Below are positions 16,874 through 25,357 of a stretch of DNA of 64,000 nt, piece after piece. The translations under genes were made by a program, and so were the position numbers. The stretch is from Brevundimonas sp. (GTDB lineage: Bacteria > Pseudomonadota > Alphaproteobacteria > Caulobacterales > Caulobacteraceae), in the NCBI RefSeq assembly GCF_019636155.1, contig NZ_JAHBYB010000002.1, positions 62,001 through 126,000 of the forward strand, given 5' to 3'. The notes under the pieces are model-generated. The model had not been told where the DNA came from. It was given only the letters and a program-made list of their open reading frames with translations, and made no database searches. Position 1 is the first letter of the stretch. Each line of letters begins with the position of its first letter.

Positions 16874-18496
16874 ATGGCATTGAAGGTCGCCATCGTCGGC
16901 CGCCCCAATGTGGGCAAGTCGACCCTGTTCAACCGGCTGGTGGGAAAACGGCTGGCGCTGGTCGACGACCGGCCGGGGGTGACGCGCGACCGGCGATACG
17001 CCGCCGGGGTCATCGGCGACCTGGACCTGACCCTGATCGACACGGCGGGCTATGAGGACGTCACCGACGAGAGCCTGGAAGCCCGGATGCGCGAGCAGAC
17101 CGAGGCGGCGATCGAGGACGCGGACCTGATCCTGTTCATGATGGATGCGCGTGAGGGGGTGACCTCTCTGGACCGCATCTTCGCCGACCGCCTGCGTCAT
17201 CAGCACAAGCCGGTGGTCATGCTGGCCAACAAGTCCGAGAGCCGTGAAAGCGGCGGCGGCATCGGCGAGGCCTATGCCCTGGGCTTTGGCGAGCCAGTGG
17301 CCATTTCCGCCGAGCATGGCGAGGGCATGGCCGATCTGTACGCCGCCATCGTCGCGGCCTCGGCGGACATCTTCGTCGAGGAAGAGGACGAACCGGACAA
17401 GCCGATCCGCATCGCCGTCATCGGCCGCCCGAACGCGGGCAAGTCCACCCTGATCAACCGGCTGATCGGCGAAGACCGCCTTCTGACCGGGCCGGAGGCG
17501 GGGATCACGCGCGATTCCATCTCGGTCGACTGGGTATGGGAAGACCGCAACATCCGTCTGGTCGACACCGCCGGCATGCGCCGCAAGGCCCGGGTTCAGG
17601 AAAAGCTGGAGAAGCTGTCGGTCGCCGACACCATCCGCGCCATAACCTTCGCCGAGGTGGTGATCCTGGTCATGGACAAGGACGACGCCTTCGACACCCA
17701 GGACCTGCAGCTGGCCGACCTGGTCGAGCGCGAAGGGCGCGCCCTGGTCTATGTGGCGGCCAAATGGGACCTGGAGGAGGAGCCTCAGAAACGGCTGGCC
17801 GAGCTGAAGCGCACGGCCGAGGACAAGCTGCCGCAACTGCGCGGCTCGCCCTTCGTGGCCCTGTCGTCGCACAGCGGGCGCGGCGTCGAACGTCTGATGC
17901 CCGCGGTGATCCAGGCCTATGACACCTGGTCGGTCAAGGTGAAGACCAAGGATCTGAACACCTGGCTGGCCATGGCCGTCCAGCGCCACCCGCCGCCCGC
18001 CGTGGACGGCAAGCGGATCAAGCCCAAATACATCGCCCAGACCAAGGGCCGGCCGCCGACCTTCGTCATGATGGCCAGCCGCGCCGAGTCCATGCCGGAC
18101 CACTATAAGCGCTATCTGATCAACAGCCTGCGCGAGAGTTTTGAGCTTCCAGGCACGCCGATCCGCCTGACCGTCAAGTCGGGCGGACCCAACCCCTATG
18201 CCGAGGGCGGGGCCAAGTCGGGGCCGGAACGGTTCAAGGGCGAGGCCAAGACCGCCCCGCGCCGCGTCAAGAAGGCCGAGAAGGAAGAAGCCCTGTCCAA
18301 ACTGCCCGGCAAGGCGCTGGAGCAGAAGAAGGCTCGCGTCGCCAAGCCCAAGGTCCTGGGCGGACTGAAGGCCAGCGCCTCGAAGAAGGCGGGGTCCAGT
18401 GTGGCCATCCAGAAGGGCGCGAGGGGCGGGGCGCGGCAGGTGTCGCGCTCAGGGCGAGTACGGACTGGTCAGAAGGCCGGGCCGAAGAAGCGGTAG
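16874..18496 (+). CDS. der: ribosome-associated GTPase Der (EngA)
   Basis: This 540-residue protein has two successive G domains, with P-loops GRPNVGKST (about residues 9-17) and GRPNAGKST (about 184-192), each followed by DTAG motifs, and a KH-like domain (about 345-440, ending near SLRESFELPGTPIRL). Der is needed for maturation of the 50S ribosomal subunit. It is about 80-100 residues longer than usual owing to a basic Lys/Ala/Gly-rich tail (KGEAKTAPRRVKKAEKEE and on), likely disordered and RNA-binding. No Shine-Dalgarno is seen; TATAGGCTGGC sits directly before GTC-ATG, a probable -10 giving a leaderless or near-leaderless transcript. Confidence 0.95.
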   Translation: MALKVAIVGRPNVGKSTLFNRLVGKRLALVDDRPGVTRDRRYAAGVIGDLDLTLIDTAGYEDVTDESLEARMREQTEAAIEDADLILFMMDAREGVTSLDRIFADRLRHQHKPVVMLANKSESRESGGGIGEAYALGFGEPVAISAEHGEGMADLYAAIVAASADIFVEEEDEPDKPIRIAVIGRPNAGKSTLINRLIGEDRLLTGPEAGITRDSISVDWVWEDRNIRLVDTAGMRRKARVQEKLEKLSVADTIRAITFAEVVILVMDKDDAFDTQDLQLADLVEREGRALVYVAAKWDLEEEPQKRLAELKRTAEDKLPQLRGSPFVALSSHSGRGVERLMPAVIQAYDTWSVKVKTKDLNTWLAMAVQRHPPPAVDGKRIKPKYIAQTKGRPPTFVMMASRAESMPDHYKRYLINSLRESFELPGTPIRLTVKSGGPNPYAEGGAKSGPERFKGEAKTAPRRVKKAEKEEALSKLPGKALEQKKARVAKPKVLGGLKASASKKAGSSVAIQKGARGGARQVSRSGRVRTGQKAGPKKR

Positions 18497-18513
18497 AAGA
18501 CGTCATCACCCTT

Positions 18514-18668
18514 CTTTCGTCATTCCGGGCGCAGCGCAGCGTAGACCCGGAACCTAGCGGCGCGCGATAGCGCGAACCTGTCAGAAGCGCCGGTGTTTCG
18601 CCGCCGTCGCGGCGCCGCTAGGTTCCGGGTCTGCGGCGCGTTCGCGCCTTCGCCCGGAATGACGAAAG
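18514..18668. repeat. long imperfect inverted repeat between der and an SDR gene
   Basis: Two arms, 18514-18560 and 18606-18668, are near-complementary. The outer 17 bp (CTTTCGTCATTCCGGGC and its complement) match perfectly, and the inner part shares CCTAGCGGCGC against GCGCCGCTAGG. The right arm carries about 10 extra bases. The element sits between two convergent genes and fills almost the whole 177-bp gap. It looks like a REP/BIME-type or small miniature element and would form a strong hairpin in either transcript. Confidence 0.8.
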
Positions 18669-18673
18669 TCTGC

Positions 18674-19426
18674 CTAGACCAGCGCCGCCGCCGTCGGCCC
18701 GGCCTTCCAGTCCTTGAACTTCACCGTCAGCGGCGGCGTCAGGTCGCCGCGGGCCAGTTCGACGATCAGGGGGGCGATGGCCGAAGGCGGGTCAAGATCC
18801 ATCGGGTCTTCGCCGGGAAACGCCTGGGCCCGCAGCTGGGTGCGCAGGCGGCCGGGATCGACGACGCAGACGCGGATGGGGGTGCTCTCGATCTCGTCGG
18901 CCCAGGTCTTCATCAGGGCCTCGGCCCCGGCCTTGGTCGCGGCGTATGCGCCCCAGAAGGCGCGGGGGGCGGTGGCCACGCTGGTGGTCAGGTGCACGAC
19001 CCGCCCGGCGTCCGAGGCGCGCAACAGCGGCTCCAGGCTGCGGATCAGACGATAGACGCCGGTGAAATTGACCTTCTCCACCCGGGCGAAGTCGCGCGGT
19101 TCGGCATGGGCCACGGGCGTCAGCCCCGCCGCGCCCATGGTGGCCGAGGCCTGGACCCAGATGTCCAGCCGCCCGAACCGTTCGAACAGGGCGCCGCCCA
19201 GCCGGTCTATGGCCCCGCCGTCCACCAGGTCGAAGGGGATCAAGGTGGCGTGCTTGCCGGTGGCGGCGAAGATGGCGTCGTCCAGCTCTTCCAGCCCGCC
19301 CTGTGTGCGCGCGGCGGCGACGACATGGGCGCCCGCTTTCGCCAGGGCCAGGGCGCTCTCATAGCCGATGCCGCGCGAGGCGCCGACGACCAGGGCGATA
19401 CGGTCTTTCAGAGGCAGGTCCGTCAT
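18674..19426 (-). CDS. short-chain dehydrogenase/reductase
   Basis: This 250-residue SDR has the cofactor motif VVGASRGIGYESALALAKAG (about residues 13-32), with an Arg-rich second strand end (AARTQ) that suggests NADPH, and YAATKAGAEALMKTWADE carrying the catalytic Tyr and Lys. The usual NNAG is replaced by QASATMG, and the catalytic Ser is within HLTTSVATAP. The substrate is unknown. It lies 31 bp downstream of a VOC gene on the same strand and beyond that purF, but no purine role follows from this. GCTATCA about 12-18 nt before the ATG could be a -10 for a leaderless message. Confidence 0.82.
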   Translation of the reverse strand: MTDLPLKDRIALVVGASRGIGYESALALAKAGAHVVAAARTQGGLEELDDAIFAATGKHATLIPFDLVDGGAIDRLGGALFERFGRLDIWVQASATMGAAGLTPVAHAEPRDFARVEKVNFTGVYRLIRSLEPLLRASDAGRVVHLTTSVATAPRAFWGAYAATKAGAEALMKTWADEIESTPIRVCVVDPGRLRTQLRAQAFPGEDPMDLDPPSAIAPLIVELARGDLTPPLTVKFKDWKAGPTAAALV

Positions 19427-19457
19427 GGCGCGCTGATAGCGCGGCCGGCCGCGGAAG

Positions 19458-19802
19458 TCAGTAGCCGGCGGCCGGTTGCCACAGGCTGAAGCTGAGGCCC
19501 TGATCGTCGCAGACGACGGCGGACAGGCCCGAGGGGCTTTGCGACGGCACGGCGGCCTTGCCGCCCAGCTCGGTCACCCGGGCGCACATGGCGGCGATGT
19601 CATCGACGCGGAAATAGAGGCTGGCGGCGCTGGAAATCCGCTCGACCTTGGTGAAGCCGAAGGCCGGATCGCTGTTGGCCACATCGGCGTAGCTGGCGTG
19701 GCCGGCGCCTTCGTCGAAGGTCCAGCCGAACAGGGCGCCGTAGAAGGCCTTAGCCTTGGCGATGTCGAGGGTGTCGAGGGTGAAATAGCCGAGCTGGATC
19801 AT
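19458..19802 (-). CDS. VOC-family (glyoxalase-like) protein
   Basis: This 114-residue protein has one pair of beta-alpha-beta-beta-beta modules as in the vicinal oxygen chelate superfamily: LGYFTLDTLDIAKAKAFYGALFGW at the N-terminus and VCDDQGLSFSLWQPAAGY at the C-terminus, with YFRVDDIAAMCARVTELGG in between. Members include glyoxalases, dioxygenases and antibiotic-binding proteins; the metal ligands typical of glyoxalase I are not clear here. It starts 6 bp after purF ends and is probably co-transcribed with it. Specific function not assigned. Confidence 0.8.
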   Translation of the reverse strand: MIQLGYFTLDTLDIAKAKAFYGALFGWTFDEGAGHASYADVANSDPAFGFTKVERISSAASLYFRVDDIAAMCARVTELGGKAAVPSQSPSGLSAVVCDDQGLSFSLWQPAAGY

Positions 19803-19808
19803 GCCGGC

Positions 19809-21314
19809 TTAAGCGCTCACCAAGAGGGAAAGTTGCCGACCCGAGGCGTCGCGCCCGCCCTCCTCGATTTCGCGGTCCAGCAGGCGGGTCGGATAGTCGC
19901 CGGTGAAATAGTGATCGGTGAACTGGGGCGCGGCGTCGTTGCGGCCGTCCTCGCCCAGCGCCCGATACAGGCCATCGACCGACAGGAAGCCCAGGGTGTC
20001 GACCTCCAGATGCTGGCGCATCTCTTCCAGAGACTTCTGGGCGGCGATCAGCTGTTCCCGCTCAGGCATGTCGATGCCGTAGAAGTCGGGATAGAGGATC
20101 GGCGGGCTGGCCGAGCGCAGGTGAACCTCGGCGGCGCCCGCGGCGCGGACGGCGCGCACCAGTTTCACCGAAGTGGTGCCGCGCACGATGGAATCGTCGA
20201 TCAGGACCACCCGCTTGCCCGCCAGGGCGGCCTTGTTGGGGCTGTGCTTCATGCGCACGCCCTTCTGCCGGGCGCCCTGGCTGGGCTGGATGAAGGTGCG
20301 GCCCAGATAGTGGCTGCGGATGATGCCCATCTCGTAGGGGATGCCGCTTTCCTGGGCGTAGCCGAGGGCCGCCGGGACGCCCGAATCGGGCACGGGCACG
20401 ACGATGTCGGCCTGAACCGCATGTTCGCGCGCCAGGGCGGCGCCCATGGCTTTGCGCACCTCATAGACCGAGCGGCCGTCGAGGAAGGAATCCGGGCGCG
20501 AGAAATAGACGTATTCGAACAGGCAGGGCCGGGCGGGCCGGGCCGGGAAGGGCTTGAGCGAGGTCAGGCCGTCCTCGTCGATCACCACCACCTCGCCGTG
20601 CTCGACGTCGCGCACGAAGTCGGCCCCGATCATGTCCAGGGCGCAGGTCTCGGACGCCAGGACCCAGGCCTCGCCCACCCTGCCCAGGACCAGAGGGCGG
20701 ATGCCCAGGGGATCGCGGGCGCCGATCATCTTCTTGGTCGTCTGGGCCACCAGAGCGTAGCCGCCCTCGATCTGGCCCAGGGCGTCGATGAAGCGGTCGA
20801 CGATGCGCGCCTTACGGCTGCGGGCGATCAGGTGAAGGATGACCTCGGAGTCCGACGTCGACTGGAAGATCGCGCCTTCCGAGACCAGTCGATTCCGCAG
20901 GTATTTGAAATTGGTCAGATTGCCGTTGTGGGCGATGGCGATGCCGCCGGTGTCCAGGTCGGCGAACATCGGCTGGATGTTGCGCAGGAAGCTGCCGCCG
21001 GCGGTGGAATAGCGGGTATGGCCCACCGCCGCCTGGCCCGGCATGCGTTTGGACAGGTCGGCGCCGCCGAAGGCCTCGCCCACAAGGCCCATGTGGCGTT
21101 CGGTGTGGAAGCGGTCATCGCCGACGCTGGCTATGCCGCAGGCTTCCTGGCCGCGATGCTGGAGCGCGTGCAGGCCCAGGGCGACGATGGAGGAGGCCTC
21201 GTCCCCTTCCGCCCCCCAAACGCCGCAGACGCCGCATTCCAGGCGGGGACGGTCGTCGTCGGCCTCGCGCTCATGCGGGCGATGCACGACGGGGTCGGCG
21301 ATGTGGTGGATCAT
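19809..21314 (-). CDS. purF: amidophosphoribosyltransferase
   Basis: This 501-residue enzyme transfers the glutamine amide to PRPP to give 5-phosphoribosylamine, the first committed step of purine synthesis. The glutaminase domain begins at Cys27 (CGVCGVWG), which becomes the N-terminal nucleophile after removal of a 26-residue propeptide; ALQHRGQEACGI and AIAHNGNLTN are further landmarks. The phosphoribosyltransferase domain has the PRPP loop VVLIDDSIVRGTTS. The propeptide (MIHHIADPVVHRPHEREADD...) is longer than the 11 residues of B. subtilis PurF. It follows cvpA on the same strand, the classical cvpA-purF order. purN and purM lie elsewhere in this window (56-57.7 kb). Confidence 0.96.
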   Translation of the reverse strand: MIHHIADPVVHRPHEREADDDRPRLECGVCGVWGAEGDEASSIVALGLHALQHRGQEACGIASVGDDRFHTERHMGLVGEAFGGADLSKRMPGQAAVGHTRYSTAGGSFLRNIQPMFADLDTGGIAIAHNGNLTNFKYLRNRLVSEGAIFQSTSDSEVILHLIARSRKARIVDRFIDALGQIEGGYALVAQTTKKMIGARDPLGIRPLVLGRVGEAWVLASETCALDMIGADFVRDVEHGEVVVIDEDGLTSLKPFPARPARPCLFEYVYFSRPDSFLDGRSVYEVRKAMGAALAREHAVQADIVVPVPDSGVPAALGYAQESGIPYEMGIIRSHYLGRTFIQPSQGARQKGVRMKHSPNKAALAGKRVVLIDDSIVRGTTSVKLVRAVRAAGAAEVHLRSASPPILYPDFYGIDMPEREQLIAAQKSLEEMRQHLEVDTLGFLSVDGLYRALGEDGRNDAAPQFTDHYFTGDYPTRLLDREIEEGGRDASGRQLSLLVSA

Positions 21315-21344
21315 CGACGGCGTCTCCGGCTGGCCGGGCGGAAA

Positions 21345-21932
21345 TCAGGATGGCCGCGAGTTAGTCCCCGATTGGGGCGGGGGCAAGGCCCGGTCGCCCG
21401 AAAACCCTTCGCGAGCGGACGAAGCCACCACGGGCGAGACCGCATCCATGCCCCGGCCGATGCCCGGCAGGATGATCTGGATCAGTCGGGCCGAGCCGGC
21501 GCTGAGCTTGTAGAGCCGCGCCTCGCTGAGCCAGCGGGGCGTCTTTTCGCCCGGCAGGGCGGCGACCACGACCAGATGGATGGCGCCCAGCAGGACCAGG
21601 GCCCGACCCGCGCCCACGACCACGCCGAACAGGTGGTCCACCCCGCTGAGATGCGGATGGGCCTGGGCCTGTTTCGACAGGCGCGACCCGAACAGGCGCA
21701 CGCCCCAGTAGAGGGCCAGGAAGCTGACCACCGCCGCCACGATGGACCCCGCCCAGTCCGGATCGATCAGCGCCCGCCCGATCGGCGCCGTCAGCGGCAG
21801 GGCGATCAGGGCGACGAAGGCCGCCAGGACGAAACTGAGCAGGGTGATGACCTCGCGCACCCCGCCGCGCACCCAGCCGGCGGCGGCCGAGGCCAGGATC
21901 AGGATGACCGCCAGGGCGTCATAGCCGGTCAT
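21345..21932 (-). CDS. cvpA: CvpA family membrane protein
   Basis: This 195-residue inner-membrane protein has four hydrophobic segments in the first 130 residues and a CvpA-like start: MTGYDALAVILILASAAAG then WVRGGVREVITLLSF. CvpA was found in E. coli as needed for colicin V production and is linked to envelope homeostasis; it commonly precedes purF, as here with a 30-bp gap. The C-terminal 60 residues are soluble and of low complexity. The start at 21932 gives the family N-terminus; a longer reading to 22067 crosses the intergenic repeat and is rejected. Confidence 0.88.
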   Translation of the reverse strand: MTGYDALAVILILASAAAGWVRGGVREVITLLSFVLAAFVALIALPLTAPIGRALIDPDWAGSIVAAVVSFLALYWGVRLFGSRLSKQAQAHPHLSGVDHLFGVVVGAGRALVLLGAIHLVVVAALPGEKTPRWLSEARLYKLSAGSARLIQIILPGIGRGMDAVSPVVASSAREGFSGDRALPPPQSGTNSRPS

Positions 21933-21940
21933 TGGAAGTC

Positions 21941-22090
21941 CTTCCCCCCCTGCGGGGGAAGGTGGGCGGCGAAGCCGCGCGGATGGGGGGGCTCGTGCGT
22001 TCCGCTCGATGTCCGACGATGAGCGAGCGGCAGACAGCACCCCCATCCGTCTCGCTCCGCGAGCCACCTTCCCCCGTCAAGGGGGAAGGG
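21941..22090. repeat. inverted repeat pair (CCTTCCCCC family) between radA and cvpA
   Basis: The left arm (21941-21991) starts CTTCCCCCCCTGCGGGGGAAGG and runs on through a small palindrome to GGATGGGGGG. The right arm (22036-22090) is its inverted relative: CACCCCCATCCG, a CTCGCTCCGCGAG palindrome, and CACCTTCCCCCGTCAAGGGGGAAGG. Each arm contains its own hairpin, and the arms can also pair with each other. The same arms, separated by a DUF559 gene instead of 45 bp, occur at 48718-49198. Confidence 0.85.
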
Positions 22091-22123
22091 CGAGGTGAGG
22101 GTGATCGCCTGATCCATGTTCGA

Positions 22124-23488
22124 TCAATAGCGGCTTTCGGAGATTCTTTCGACGGCTTCGGACAGGCGGGTGACGGCGGTGACCCTGGCGGCGCCCGCCT
22201 TGCCGTTCAGGGGCGGGGCCAGGGCCTGGTCGAAGCCCAGTTTCATCGCCTCACGCAACCGCGCCTCGGCCCGGCCGACGGCCCGCACCTCGCCCGACAG
22301 GCCGATCTCGCCGAAGACGACGCAGCCCTGCGGCAGGGGCATGTCGGTGGCGGATGAAATCAGGGCGGCGGCGGCGGCCAGGTCGGCGGCCGGTTCGTTG
22401 ACCCGCAGGCCGCCCGCCACGTTCAGATAGACATCCCGGTCCCCGAACCCCAGGCCGCAGCGCGCCTCCAGCACCGCCAGAACCATGGCCAGACGCCCGG
22501 AATCCCAGCCGACGACCGCCCGGCGTGGCGTGCCGTATGCGCTGGGCGCCACCAGGGCCTGGATCTCGACCAGCACGGGCCGCGAGCCCTCGATCCCGGC
22601 GAAGACGGCGGCGCCCGGCGCGCGCTCCTTGCCCTCGCCCAGGAAGAGGGCGGACGGATTGGCGACCTCGCGCAGGCCCGCGTCGCCCATCTCGAACACC
22701 CCGATCTCGTCGGTCGCGCCAAAACGGTTCTTGCCCGCGCGCAGGATGCGGAACGGATAGCCGCGCTCGCCCTCGAAGGTCATGACGGCGTCGACCATAT
22801 GTTCGACCACGCGCGGCCCGGCGACCTGGCCGTCCTTGGTGACATGGCCGACCAGGATCACGGCTGGCCCGCCCGCCTTGGCCAGGCGCACCATTTCGGC
22901 GGCGCAGGCCCGCACCTGGACGATGGAGCCGGGGCCTGCCTCGTGCACGTCGCTCCACAGGGTCTGGATCGAATCGATGACCACGATGTCGAACCGCTCG
23001 CGCTTCAGCGTCGACAGGATTTCGCGCAGGGCCGTGGCGCTGGCCAGTTCGACCGGCGCCTGGTCCAGCCCCATGCGGCGCGCGCGGCTGCGGATCTGTT
23101 CGATGGCCTCCTCGCCCGAGATATAGGCCACCCGGCGCCCGGCCAGGGCCGCGCGGGCGCAGACCTCCAGCAGCAGGGTCGACTTGCCGACGCCGGGGTC
23201 GCCCGACAGCAGGATGGCCGATCCGGGCACCACGCCCCCACCGCACACCCGGTCGAACTCGGCCACGCCGGTGACCAGGCGGGGCGGCTCGGGGTTTTCG
23301 GACTGGAGGGTCTCGAAGCTCAGGCCGTGCGACCGGCGGGTGGCGGCGGGTTTCAGGGCGCCGGGCGGGGCGCTGCGGGTCTCTTCGACGATACAGTTCC
23401 ACTGGCCGCAGGCGCCGCATTGCCCGGCCCATTTGCCGTGCACCGCCCCGCAGGACTGGCAGACATAGATCGCGGAGTCCTTGGCCAT
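22124..23488 (-). CDS. radA: DNA repair protein RadA (Sms)
   Basis: This 454-residue protein promotes branch migration of recombination intermediates. It has a four-cysteine zinc finger (Cys10, Cys13, Cys24, Cys27 in CQSCGAVHGKWAGQCGACG), a RecA-like ATPase with Walker A SGDPGVGKST at about residues 92-101, the RadA-specific KNRFG motif (AGKNRFGATDEIG), and a C-terminal Lon-protease-like domain (VYLNVAGGLRVNEPAADLA, inactive as a protease). The start at 23488 gives the expected MAKDSAIYVCQSCG; upstream extension has no support. The gene upstream on the minus strand is alr, but with Yip1 between them in opposite orientation, so radA is likely its own unit. Confidence 0.96.
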   Translation of the reverse strand: MAKDSAIYVCQSCGAVHGKWAGQCGACGQWNCIVEETRSAPPGALKPAATRRSHGLSFETLQSENPEPPRLVTGVAEFDRVCGGGVVPGSAILLSGDPGVGKSTLLLEVCARAALAGRRVAYISGEEAIEQIRSRARRMGLDQAPVELASATALREILSTLKRERFDIVVIDSIQTLWSDVHEAGPGSIVQVRACAAEMVRLAKAGGPAVILVGHVTKDGQVAGPRVVEHMVDAVMTFEGERGYPFRILRAGKNRFGATDEIGVFEMGDAGLREVANPSALFLGEGKERAPGAAVFAGIEGSRPVLVEIQALVAPSAYGTPRRAVVGWDSGRLAMVLAVLEARCGLGFGDRDVYLNVAGGLRVNEPAADLAAAAALISSATDMPLPQGCVVFGEIGLSGEVRAVGRAEARLREAMKLGFDQALAPPLNGKAGAARVTAVTRLSEAVERISESRY

Positions 23489-23632
23489 GGGTGGAGGCTT
23501 ACAGGAGTCGCCCGTGGCGCGGCAGGGGGCGCCGGAGGGCCTGCGTCCGATCTTGACGCCCTGCGGCTTCGGCGATTGCCATGGTCGTCGAAGCACGGCC
23601 ATAGTCGCCTATCAGACGAAAGGCCTTCTCAA

Positions 23633-24277
23633 ATGACCCTTACGCCTCAGCCCAGCCGCTCGACGCTTGTGACGCGCGTGCAGAACATCCTGATGCGCCC
23701 GACGCCCGAATGGACGGTGATCCGGGACGAGCCGGCGACGGTGCAGTCGCTGTTCACCGGCTATGCCTGTATCCTGGCCCTGATCCCGGCCGTGTGCGGC
23801 CTGCTGGCCACGGCGCTGTGGACGGCCGGCTTCGGCTTCGGCCTGCTGGGTCCGGCGGCCCTGATAGGGGCGGTCATGGGCTATGTCCTGGGCCTGGCCG
23901 GAGTCTTCGTGTTCGGCCTGATCATCGAGGCCCTGGCCGGCGGTTTCGATTCCACCAAGGATCGGGTCCAGGCGATGAAGGTCGCGGTCTATTCGGCCAC
24001 GGCCGGATGGGTCGGCGGGGTGCTGAGCCTGATCCCGGTTGTCGGCGGGCTTCTGGCCCTGCTGGCGGGCCTGTATGGGATCTATCTGCTCTACACCGGA
24101 CTGCAGCAGGTGCTGGCGACGCCCAAGGACAAGGCGATCGCCTTCACGGCCGTTTCGATCGTCATCTACATCGTCATCATGGTGGTGATCGGCATGATCA
24201 TCGGCGCGGTCACCGCGGCCCTGGCGTTCGGTACCGCGGTGGGCGTGGCCGGCGTCGGCATGGCGGCCTTCAGCTGA
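23633..24277 (+). CDS. Yip1 domain membrane protein
   Basis: This 214-residue protein has a soluble N-terminus containing RVQNILMRPTPEWTVIRDEP, the typical opening of bacterial Yip1 proteins, followed by five hydrophobic segments (about residues 45-65, 75-100, 122-142, 145-165 and 178-212). The Yip1 family in eukaryotes acts in vesicle trafficking; its bacterial role is unknown. It overlaps the convergent alr gene by 8 bp. The start at 23633 lies after AAGG-rich sequence (GAAAGGCC about 10 nt upstream). No operon partner is apparent. Confidence 0.82.
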   Translation: MTLTPQPSRSTLVTRVQNILMRPTPEWTVIRDEPATVQSLFTGYACILALIPAVCGLLATALWTAGFGFGLLGPAALIGAVMGYVLGLAGVFVFGLIIEALAGGFDSTKDRVQAMKVAVYSATAGWVGGVLSLIPVVGGLLALLAGLYGIYLLYTGLQQVLATPKDKAIAFTAVSIVIYIVIMVVIGMIIGAVTAALAFGTAVGVAGVGMAAFS

Positions 24278-25316
24278 TGTAGACCCTCTGGGCGCGGCCG
24301 CCGACGGCGGTCAGCAGTTCATAGGCGATGGTTCCCGCCGCCGATGCGGCGTCATCCAGCCGGCGGTGCGGCCCGAACAGTTCGGCCGCATCGCCGACGG
24401 CGACATCCAGGCCGGTGACGTCCACGGCGCAGACGTCCATCGACACCCGGCCCACGAGGGGACGAAGCGCCCCCCCGATCCAGACCTGGCCCTGCCCGCC
24501 GCCGGCATAGGCGCGCAGGACGCCGTCCGCATAACCGGCCGCGATCGTGGCGATGCGCCGGGGCGTCGGGGCCGTGAAGCCGCGCGAATAGCCCACGCTC
24601 TCGCCCGCGGGCACGTCGCGCAGTTGCAGCACGTCAGCCGTCAGGGTCGCCACCGGGGCGATGCGCGGATCGGGCCGCCCTTCGGGCCCGCCGCCGTAGA
24701 GACAGATGCCGGGCCGCACCGCGTCGAAGCCGAAATCCGGCCCCAGGAAGCAGCCGCCCGAGCTGGCGAAGGACCGGGTCGCGCCCGGATACCGCATCGC
24801 GATGGCGGCGAAGGCGTCGCGCTGGATCCGGTTCATCGGCTGGGACGGATCGTCGGCGCAGGCCAGGTGGCTGAGCACTAGGGCCAGGCCGTCGAACGGC
24901 GCCGGCGCCGCCTCGGGTCGGAAGCCCAGCCGGTTCATGCCGGTGTCGATCTGCAGCCCGCAGGGGCCCCCGCCCGAATCCAGCCAGTCGGACATCTGGA
25001 CCGCGCCGTTCAGGATCGGACGCAGGTCCGCCGCCCTCAGTTCGGCGGCGGTGTCGGCGATGCAGCCGTCCAGCACATAGACGGTCGGCTCAGGCCCCAG
25101 GGCCGAACGCAGGGCGGCGCCTTCCCCCGCCCGGGCGACGAAGAAGGTGCGGGCGCCCTCGGCCATCAGGCGGCGGGCGACGGCCGCGGCCCCCAGGCCA
25201 TAGCTGTCGGCCTTGACCACCGGATGCACCGGCGCCCCGGAGACGGCGCCGAGGGTGTGGTAGTTGCGGGCCAGGGCGGCCAGATCGACGGTGAGGCGGG
25301 CGGGGGGAGGGGCCAT
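24270..25316 (-). CDS. alr: alanine racemase
   Basis: This 348-residue PLP enzyme interconverts L- and D-alanine, supplying D-Ala for peptidoglycan. Lys35 in HPVVKADSYGLGA binds PLP. The C-terminal domain has ESVGYSRGF, whose Tyr is the second catalytic base, and the family signature RVSMDVCAVDVT. QIDTGMNRLGF and RPGICLYGG are further landmarks. Length is slightly short of the usual 360-375. It lies 41 bp downstream of dnaB on the same strand, the dnaB-alr order common in bacteria, so the two may be co-transcribed. Confidence 0.95.
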   Translation of the reverse strand: MAPPPARLTVDLAALARNYHTLGAVSGAPVHPVVKADSYGLGAAAVARRLMAEGARTFFVARAGEGAALRSALGPEPTVYVLDGCIADTAAELRAADLRPILNGAVQMSDWLDSGGGPCGLQIDTGMNRLGFRPEAAPAPFDGLALVLSHLACADDPSQPMNRIQRDAFAAIAMRYPGATRSFASSGGCFLGPDFGFDAVRPGICLYGGGPEGRPDPRIAPVATLTADVLQLRDVPAGESVGYSRGFTAPTPRRIATIAAGYADGVLRAYAGGGQGQVWIGGALRPLVGRVSMDVCAVDVTGLDVAVGDAAELFGPHRRLDDAASAAGTIAYELLTAVGGRAQRVYIS

Positions 25317-25357
25317 GCCCGCCCACTATGCCGCAAGTGCGAAGGGATGCGAAAGCG

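Noticed and set aside
19476-22022. 848-codon open frame on the plus strand opposite purF and cvpA
   Set aside because: Antisense shadow; crosses three real genes and a repeat, with no domain.
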